Source: Heterocephalus glaber (Eukaryota; Chordata; Mammalia; Rodentia; Bathyergidae). Taken from it: a stretch of 64,000 nt of DNA. Shown in pieces: positions 57,380 through 64,000 of this stretch. Position 1 is the stretch's first letter. Each line of letters starts with the position of its first letter. A program made the translations under genes and the position numbers. The notes under the pieces were generated by a model. The model searched no databases. It saw only the letters and a list, made by a program, of their open reading frames with translations, and was not told the DNA's origin. The stretch is taken from the NCBI RefSeq assembly GCF_000247695.1, contig NW_004624751.1, positions 25,441,566 to 25,505,565 on the forward strand. Reading direction: 5' to 3'.

Positions 57380-57890
57380 TAGTTCTGCTTAAAACTCTTC
57401 AAAACCTCTGCAAGTCTCCCAAGGAAAACTCTAGTTTCCTAACAACTGTATGTAAGATTTGTCTTAATTTGACTTATGTTTAATTTTCTAGTCCCATCAC
57501 TACTTCCCCCCAACCTTTTACCTCTGGCACTACTCAATTATTTGTCATTCCTCGAAAACATAGTGATGTGTCACACCTTATACAGCTGTATATGCTCCTC
57601 CCACTGCCTGAAATAACCTTCCTCTTTCCCCTTTCTGTCACGCAGAACTTCATTTTATCCTTTCAAAGTACTATATTACTCTGGTGCCCCTTACCTGGCC
57701 ATTTAAAAATCAGAATGTATCATTTACTCCTCTGCAAATATAAAAATTATTTTCTTACAATTCCCAGTCTATTAAAATTTTAAAAATTTACTTACTTATC
57801 TTTACAACTAGATTAGGACCCCACTGATTTTCTTCGTGTTCTAGTTTCAAATTCAGCTCCAGACATAAGTTCTCAGTAACTAATAGCAAA
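57380..57890 (+). repeat. L2 LINE 3' region
   Basis: 'actcttcaaaacctctgcaa', 'gtcattcctcgaaaacatag', 'tatgctcctcccactgcctg', 'taaccttcctctttcccctt' and 'ctagattaggaccccactga' follow sense L2 order over 500 bases. Confidence 0.72.
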
Positions 57891-59016
57891 CATAATGGAA
57901 AGATTGTTATAGATATAATCTGGTGTAGGCTTCCATCTTATTCTAGATATTTTAAATTTGAAAACTTATTAAAACTAGTATCTCCTAATGGCGGCATTAC
58001 TAAAGAATGTCTGTGCATATTGTTTTGATATGTCCTCTTTTTCCCCTTCAGGCACTTCATATTCCCTTCTGACTAAAAGTGTTCTCTAAGCAGCCATTTG
58101 TTTCTTGAGTTGGGATGATAAAGTAACAAAATGGAATGCAGCTTCCTGTCAGTATAACTAGAATTCTAAACAATGATAAAAAGGGTTTATAGAAAAGAAA
58201 TATGATGAAAAAGTGGTTTCTCAATTATTTTACCAGCAGAATAATCAGTTAAAATGTCCGTTTCCTGAGTTTTCTTGGCAATAAATAAAGCCCAATTTTT
58301 TTTCTCCAGAAAGATCATGTAGATGTCACTTGTTGTTGAGTAGCTATGAAGCAAATGAACAGTTTACTTAATTATAGGAAAGATGTATTGCACACTTTTG
58401 TATCACGCCTGGATAAAGAGATTTAGAAAGAATGTTACCTTCTGAAAAAATCCCTTGATAATTACCTTACAATCTCATTTGCAAATTTGAAGTGTGGAAA
58501 AGTAGATGTGCTAAACTTGCTCATATTCTCTTAGTAACAAGCAAATGCTTTTTATAGCTTGTACTTGCTGAGGTCTTTATTCAGAGGTTGGACAGTTCCT
58601 GGTAACCAATTATGGGATAACAGCAGAAATATCAAGCGAGATTATGCCTGAAATTTGGTGTGGAATAGAAAGCTTTGCCTTCATTTGAGTACTTCCAAGC
58701 TTGGCAATGAATAATGTGCAGTCTTCTCTATTTTATGTTAATTCATATGTCATTATACCTTAAGTGTGTTTACATAGCATCATTTTCTTTTATGCATATA
58801 ATCAATTAGAGCCATGATTTCATTTAAATACCTGGATGTCTCATAAATTCAGATTTGCTCCAACTAAAGCAAAATCTTAGAGATTGTGATGGTGTTATTA
58901 TGGAGTCAATTAGCACCTAAGGGTTTTTATTTTTAAAGAAACATATAGTAACACATGGCCTGATACAAATGTATGTTACTTTAATTTTTTATCATTACTA
59001 CATGATACATGTGTCC
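57891..59016. other. No recognised feature
   Basis: AT-rich sequence. Nothing that I can name. Confidence 0.4.
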
Positions 59017-59069
59017 ATGTATGTATGTATGTATGTATGTATGTATGTATGTATATGTGTGTGTGTGTG
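59017..59069. repeat. (ATGT)n(GT)n microsatellite
   Basis: About nine ATGT units followed by GT dinucleotides. Confidence 0.96.
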
Positions 59070-59389
59070 CTTAAAGGAGGGGGGAGAATATGATCTCATG
59101 ATTCCCAATTTGGTTCTTCTTCTCTGTTTCCTTATTTGTCAGGTGTCCCCACATCTTGCTGAGTGCTACTCCAGTTTTCCCTCAATCACCTAATTCAGTG
59201 TGGCCCGACCAGCTTCCTGACTGGCCAGGCCTTCATCTTGATACTTCTCTCCACCAGTGCTGCTCCCTGGGTATCCTGTGAATGGGCAGTCATCTCCTCC
59301 TCCCAGTCTTGCCTGTGGGATCCACTGAGTCAACAATTTCCTTTGCTTGTCAAGGAAAATTAACTAATCCAATAAAATGTTTAGATAGA
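59070..59389. other. No recognised feature
   Basis: Less AT-rich. Two short overlapping plus-strand frames (to 59193 and 59363) without family features. Confidence 0.4.
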
Positions 59390-59575
59390 ACTTTAGAGAT
59401 AATGATTGCTTAAAGACAAAGGATTCCATTTTGAGGACAAGGGAAATGAGGCCTAGGAAATGGGAATACCCTACCCAAGGGCAGAGAGTTCACAGGAGAA
59501 ATTCAAAGCCAGGACAAGGCACCTCAGTCTAACTCTACTTTCAGGAAACCACATTTCAGGTCAAGTGTGGTAGAG
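59390..59575 (-). repeat. MIR SINE, antisense
   Basis: 'gacaagggaaatgaggccta', 'accctacccaagggcagaga' and 'aattcaaagccaggacaagg' follow antisense MIR order. Confidence 0.55.
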
Positions 59576-59715
59576 TCTGAGGGTAACATTTACATAGACA
59601 TTAACTCTTTTCCTCAACAACTTAATAGCATTCATTATATTTATAATTTTCTAGGATTGAAGCTTAACTTCCAGTAAAAAACTCTTAATTAAGGATGTCA
59701 GGTCCTGATCGCAAA

Positions 59716-60621
59716 CTAGAGGCCAGTATTTCTGGAGTAAGTTGAGGTGTTTTGAATCCCTGAAACTGTAGCAGAGGAAGGTGCCTTTCCCTCTTTGAAG
59801 AGCTCCCTACCTTGGTTTCTGCACAGCAAAATACCCAAGTACAGATTGATATCTCCAGGCACTGCAGATGGAGGAAGGGGTGAAGGACGACCCCAAAGAA
59901 TCAGTGGGTGGAGGTTGTGGGAAGACTCCTGAGTGAGCCTTACAGGAATATTTTGTCTTTTCCCATTCCTATCCCTCAAAGGCGACTCTATAGACTTACT
60001 ATGACTTTCAGAATATGTTTCTGTCTGGTGTCTGATGCAATCAGCTGGATACATTTTCTGATGGGTACAATCATACTTCCAGTGTATATTGGTTTCTCCC
60101 TCATTTTTTTCAGTCCTCTTTTCTCCCACAAATTCCTCCTTTATATCAAATCTTGTTCTAGAAGCTGCTTGGTCCCTCATAGCTCTCTAGAGCCACTTTC
60201 TCACAATACTAAAGAGCACTATGGAGTAATAACTTCTGTCACTTCCCCATCTCCCATTCACTTAAAAAAAATGTTTGCCAATCTTCACCAAGTTAGCTAT
60301 AAAATAAAGCTTATTTCTGAATACTACCACAGATATTTTGAACATAATTCAAAAAACACCCTTATCTATGTCTTCCTATCCAATTTTCTTCCCTGCAAGA
60401 AAGCAAATTATCAGTTACTGTTTTATATAGTCTTTCAAAATTATGTTCAAATAAAAACATATATAAATGTTTTCTTCTTTAATATATTTTTACACATAAT
60501 AATATACTATAAACATTGTTTTTACCTACATTTTTCATTTACATATTTTAGTGATTGCTTCAGAATTGACCTGATGTTTTTGTCTTTATTTTTAACAATT
60601 ATAGAGCATTTCATTATCTGA
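59716..60621. other. Overlapping long open frames of unclear status
   Basis: The plus strand carries the longest open frame of the window (59908-60621, 237 codons). It is rich in Phe, Ile, Leu, Ser and Tyr, with hydrophobic runs that would look like membrane segments. The minus strand carries a 154-codon frame (59716-60180) of mixed, soluble composition. They overlap, so at most one could be coding. The 3' half of the plus frame lies in AT-rich sequence that looks like decayed antisense L1. I recognise no family in either and consider chance the likeliest reason. Confidence 0.3.
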
Positions 60622-61389
60622 TGGTGCCAGAATTTAATGAATCTTATGTAGACAGAGATAGTTTCATATCTTTTCATTACTAACAATAATATACATCTTA
60701 CTAGCATATTTAGGTATTTCTATGAGATAAATTCTTAAAAATGTAGGCTCAGTGACAAAGAGGTAATTGCTTTTATTTTGTTATCTATTGCTTGAGTACT
60801 CTCTGCAGAGGTTTTTATGAAGGATTGGAGTTAAGCTTTATATAATAGCTTTAATTTCCCATTTCTTTAAAATTTTTCAATTCTCTTTCTGTTTTTAGAA
60901 ATGACAAAAGTTATTATATTGCCCTTCTCCACCACTCCTCCATTATGGGATTTTTCATCTTTGTTTCTTAGTTCTTAATAATTTTAAAACTTTAAATATA
61001 ATTTTGTCTTCATTGTTTAACTTCTAAACTCTTAATGATGTTTATCAGAACTCAGCTATAAGATTAGGAAGGTTTTCTCTTTTATTAATTTCCATTTTCT
61101 TACTCTTTTTCCAACTTTAGTTAGTTTCATCACATTTATGATCTGTCCTGTAAGCATAATTCTGATATTTATTTTAATTCCAGTCTTACAATTAAAAGAA
61201 ATCAGTACCTGTGGTGTTTTTTTGCATTAAGTTTCTATTCTCTTCTTAAATGCAATTTGTCTTCCATTAGTTTTTTTCAAGAAATGATGATAGGAACCAT
61301 ATTGTAAGTTGTATTAATTCTTAAATGATAAGAACTAAAAATATTTATGGTGTCATTCTTTTGTTTCCTGGAGTACTCTGCATATTTTT
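60622..61389 (-). repeat. Probable old L1 fragments, antisense, partly unrecognised
   Basis: 60600-60750 ('gagcatttcattatctgatg', 'tatttctatgagataaattc') resembles an old antisense L1 3' region. The rest to 61389 is AT-rich without diagnostic words. Confidence 0.35.
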
Positions 61390-61750
61390 CCTCACCGTTT
61401 GCTGGAAATGACTGTTGCTGTGAAATCTGAGGTCAGTCTCATTTCTCTACTTTCACCTTTTCTGGAACTTGATCATTTTTGCCTGAATACTACTTTATCT
61501 TCTAATAACTTTACTAGGATAACTCTTGGTACAGATTCTCTGTGTTAAATCCTGGGGAAAATACCTTTTTTCATGTCTATAGATTTAAACATTTTGCTTT
61601 TTCTAGGAATGTATCTTAAATCATCTGTCAATGTTTTTATTTCAGTTCTTTAGAATATTTGCCCATATTTCAGATATTTTTACTTATTTTCTGTGTCTTA
61701 TTTTTTCAATTTCAATTTTAACTGTTTATTTCTCTTTATTTTACTTGCTC
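61390..61750 (-). repeat. Possible old L1 5' region, antisense
   Basis: 'gtgaaatctgaggtcagtct', 'aataactttactaggataac' and 'tatagatttaaacattttgc' resemble antisense L1ME-type text. Confidence 0.42.
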
Positions 61751-61933
61751 TTTCTTACCTTGGAGTCAAAATTCTAATTGTATTTTCAACATGGGGGAAT
61801 TTTCCTTCTTGATCTGTAATTCATGTTCCTGTTTTTCTGAGATTGTGAAAATTTTACTTTTTTCTGGGCAAGTAAATATTGTATTGCCTTTTGTTACTAT
61901 TTTCTTGAGCTTTTACTTGCCTACTTTGAACTA

Positions 61934-62037
61934 TTGCTTCTTTTTTTTTTTTGTACTGGGGATCTAACTCAGGACTTTGCACTTGCGAGGCAGGCGCAGT
62001 GCCATTGAGCTAAACCCCTGGCACACTTTTGCCTCTT
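61934..62037 (-). mobile_element. ID-type SINE with near-perfect 9-bp TSD
   Basis: Body 61943-62028, antisense: T-tail, 'gtactggggatctaactcag', 'ccattgagctaaacccctgg'. Flanks 'ttgcttctt' (61934-61942) and 'ttgcctctt' (62029-62037) differ at one base. It lies at the left edge of a MIR. Confidence 0.9.
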
Positions 62038-62215
62038 ACCAGCCATGTGAACTGGTAATTTTTCAGTGCCTTTAGTTCTTTATCTTGGAATGGGGATAAT
62101 AGTCATTCTGATCAATAAGAATGCAATAAAAATTAAATGAGTTCATTTATTTAAAACACTTAGAGTAATGTCTTACACATGGTGAGTATATTTATAATTG
62201 CTTGCTATTATAATA
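62030..62215 (+). repeat. MIR SINE, sense
   Basis: 'cttaccagccatgtgaactg', 'tatcttggaatggggataat', 'aaattaaatgagttcattta' and 'gtgagtatatttataattgc' follow sense MIR order. Confidence 0.65.
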
Positions 62216-63431
62216 CTTGTGGTTTCTTGGAGGCAACTCCATTTTTAAAAGTTTTTGTCTTTTTAATCGAAGAGATCTAGTCCTTGTTTGTACATATCTG
62301 CTATGTGGTAACATTTTTCTTGTGGGATTTTTGTTTGTTTTGGCTCCCTTTTATTTTCTGAGGTCAGAAAATATTTTCTATTTTGATAAATTGATCTTTG
62401 AAATATTCATACCTCTATGCAATAAAGTAGATAAATCATGGAGTACCCCAATTAAGAAAAAAATGTGAGTGACTACTAAATGGAATAATGGAAATTAGCT
62501 AGAGATAAAGAATAAACTGCAAACTCATAGAAGTGTGTTTTGCAAAATTCTACACAAAAACATTTGAAAGAATCTACAGAATAATTATCCGTGAAAACTT
62601 ATTTTATCTGAACATGAGCAGAAAGAGCAAGAAAATTCCAATGAATGAATGATTATGGAAGAAAATGATAAAATCGAGTCTCAGATGATTTCACAGGTAA
62701 ATATTTTTAAGTATTTAGGAAACAGATTGCTATTCCATTATTTTCTACCCTTTTCTTAGCATAGAGCAGGAAGTGAAGTTCTCATATTTCTCTCATGTTT
62801 TTAACTGAATCAATATCAGTCTGATATCTAACTTCCAAAATAACTCACATTTTACCTCATACGTATATGTACATGAACATACAAGTTACAGCCCCAACCA
62901 TGTGTATCACTGCCATTGCCAAATAAAGATTTTAAACTATGGAATAATCTTAAAGATAATATTCATCATATTTTTTTAAAAAGCAATGGAGCACCAAAAA
63001 GTGGAATTTGCTTGAGAAATGCAATGGTGCTTTAATATTAGAAGTTATACCACTACAATTCATTACTTTAATCAAATAAAAATCATATAATTATCTCAAT
63101 AGATCCTGATCTGATGGGATAACTGCTATTGTACCTAAAATCTGTGGAAGTTGATATGATACCTTACTGCATGTGTGACTGTATGCTAGATTTAGTGATA
63201 GTTATCTGTAACATATAACTATTATATGTATATCATTAATATACACAACATAACTACAAATGTGTGCACTTATAGATGATAAGCCATTATACTTAACAGT
63301 GAATGTTTAGATAATGTCCAAATGATAAAGTATATTTTTGTCAATTCTTTGATTTCATAAGTCTCTGCAATTATGATCTGATACAACTGATAGAAGAAAG
63401 AAGAAAGAATTATTGTAAAAAATAAATGTAA
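62216..63431. other. No recognised feature
   Basis: AT-rich sequence. Nothing that I can name. Confidence 0.4.
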
Positions 63432-63520
63432 GGCCTGGGAAGTTAGCTCAGTGGTGAAGCTGCCTACCTCACAAGTGCAAGGTCCTGAGTTGGATCTCTG
63501 GTACCAAAAACACAAAAAAA
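63432..63520 (+). mobile_element. ID-type SINE, sense
   Basis: 'ggcctgggaagttagctcag', 'ggtcctgagttggatctctg', 'gtaccaaaaacacaaaaaaa'. It ends about 25 bases before the third L1. No clear TSD. Confidence 0.88.
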
Positions 63521-63548
63521 GGAAATTTAAAAGCATTACATAGGTCAC

Positions 63549-63943
63549 GTGGAACACACCGAATCAGCCCGCTGCAGACAGGCAGGTCTGTGCACGCTCT
63601 ACCGAGGTCCCAAGTTGCAGGGAACACTCCGAATCAGCCTGGGCCCTGGCAACAATCCACTGGACTCCCCCCCACCCCCCTCTCCTCTGTACAGCCACCT
63701 GGTTCCACGCTACAAAGACTCAGAGGACACCAGACCACCAGACCACCAGACCACGGTACTGAGTCCCGCTGCTCCTGGCCCAGAGGAAGGGGCTTCTGGG
63801 CCACCATCCCTCCCGCTGCTCCCAGCCCACAGGAAAGGGCTTTTGGGCCACCATCCTTACCGCTGCTCTGGGGCCCTGTTCCACCTCTCCCAGCTCAGAG
63901 GAGGTAATCTGTGCAGGTACCAACAGCCCCCCACCCAGTCAAA
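63549..63943 (+). promoter_or_regulatory. 5' leader of L1 copy 3, repeat-built
   Basis: Contains three repeat layers. A 20-base word 'ggaacac(a/t)ccgaatcagcc' occurs twice, 70 bases apart (63551 and 63621). An 8-base unit (accagacc) runs three times near 63730-63755. Two 47-base tandem units lie at 63766-63812 and 63813-63859, differing at seven positions, with the start of a third at 63860. Tandem promoter monomers are known from mouse L1; whether these units are promoters is inference. Confidence 0.8.
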
Positions 63944-64000
63944 ATGAGAAAACAAGTAAACAAGTCTCAAAACCAGACTTCCAAATCACCTACAGCAACC
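63944..64000 (+). CDS. L1 ORF1 (ORF1p), N-terminal 19 codons, partial
   Basis: ATG 63944 opens a basic, Ser/Thr/Gln-rich N-terminus (MRKQVNKSQNQTSKSPTAT) that is in register with ORF1 of copy 1 (MRRHLNRYQNQTSRSSKAT). The visible 57 bases are open. The start is chosen by alignment: the same ATG position holds in copy 1 and has mutated to ATA in copy 2. ORF1p trimerises through a coiled coil and binds L1 RNA; those parts lie beyond the window. Whether the whole element is intact cannot be seen. Confidence 0.85.
   Translation, partial: MRKQVNKSQNQTSKSPTAT

Larger units (their letters stand above)
63545..64000 (+). mobile_element. LINE-1 copy 3, 5' end only
   Basis: A GC-rich leader (about 63545-63943) followed by an intact ORF1 start. 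The element runs off the window, so its length, 3' end and TSD cannot be judged. The left limit is set where AT-rich flank changes to GC-rich leader. Confidence 0.88.

Noticed and set aside
8700..63520. tRNA-like A and B boxes in the ID SINEs as tRNA genes
   Set aside because: They lie in SINE bodies with A-tails and TSDs; the acceptor and anticodon stems do not form a complete tRNA.

Overview
This is AT-rich nuclear DNA from a placental mammal, almost certainly a rodent. Three things point there: LINE-1 (L1) elements of one lineage, at least nine copies of a short tRNA-derived SINE with an ID/BC1-type head, and a deep layer of old mammalian repeats (MIR, L2, MLT1/MaLR-type LTRs, hAT and Tigger DNA transposons, old L1). 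The ID head and the 'ctggtacc' end before the A-tail would suit a castorimorph or related rodent. That is only a guess; the species cannot be fixed from the sequence. I find no intact host protein-coding gene, rRNA gene, functional tRNA gene or CRISPR array. The window reads as a gene desert or the inside of a very long intron.

Layout. 1-7.5 kb: old repeats and a full-length but decayed processed pseudogene of ribosomal protein S4 (RPS4X, 2770-3525). 7.5-13.3 kb: L1 copy 1 (+), with target-site duplications (TSDs), broken ORF1 and ORF2, and an ID SINE inside ORF1. 13.3-20.9 kb: MLT1/MaLR LTRs, MIRs, an ID SINE and a short 5'-truncated L1 tail, ending at a 100-N assembly gap. 21-37 kb: a Tigger deletion derivative, a CpG-enriched unique segment, a hAT element nested in a MIR, several ID SINEs and LTRs. 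37-42 kb: a patchwork of old antisense L1 with one opposite-strand L1 piece embedded in it. 43.8-50.4 kb: L1 copy 2 (+), 6.6 kb between identical 11-bp TSDs. 50.9-63.4 kb: more old antisense L1, MaLR/MLT1 LTRs, L2 and MIR. 63.5-64 kb: the 5' end of a third L1 (+), whose ORF1 starts at 63944 and runs off the window.

No genes here work together as a host pathway. The functional logic is that of L1: ORF1p (RNA chaperone) and ORF2p (endonuclease and reverse transcriptase) move L1 RNA and, in trans, ID SINEs and processed pseudogenes such as the RPS4X copy. Copies 1 and 2 are dead. Copy 3 looks best preserved in the part that is visible. I did not find a new biological system. The most interesting signals are three unlike 5' leaders on one L1 lineage, the repeat-built leader of copy 3 with a long open frame that ends in an ATGA overlap with the ORF1 start, and an 11-codon duplication in the ORF1 coiled coil of copy 2. 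Family names for old repeats are from memory of consensus sequences and were not checked against a library.
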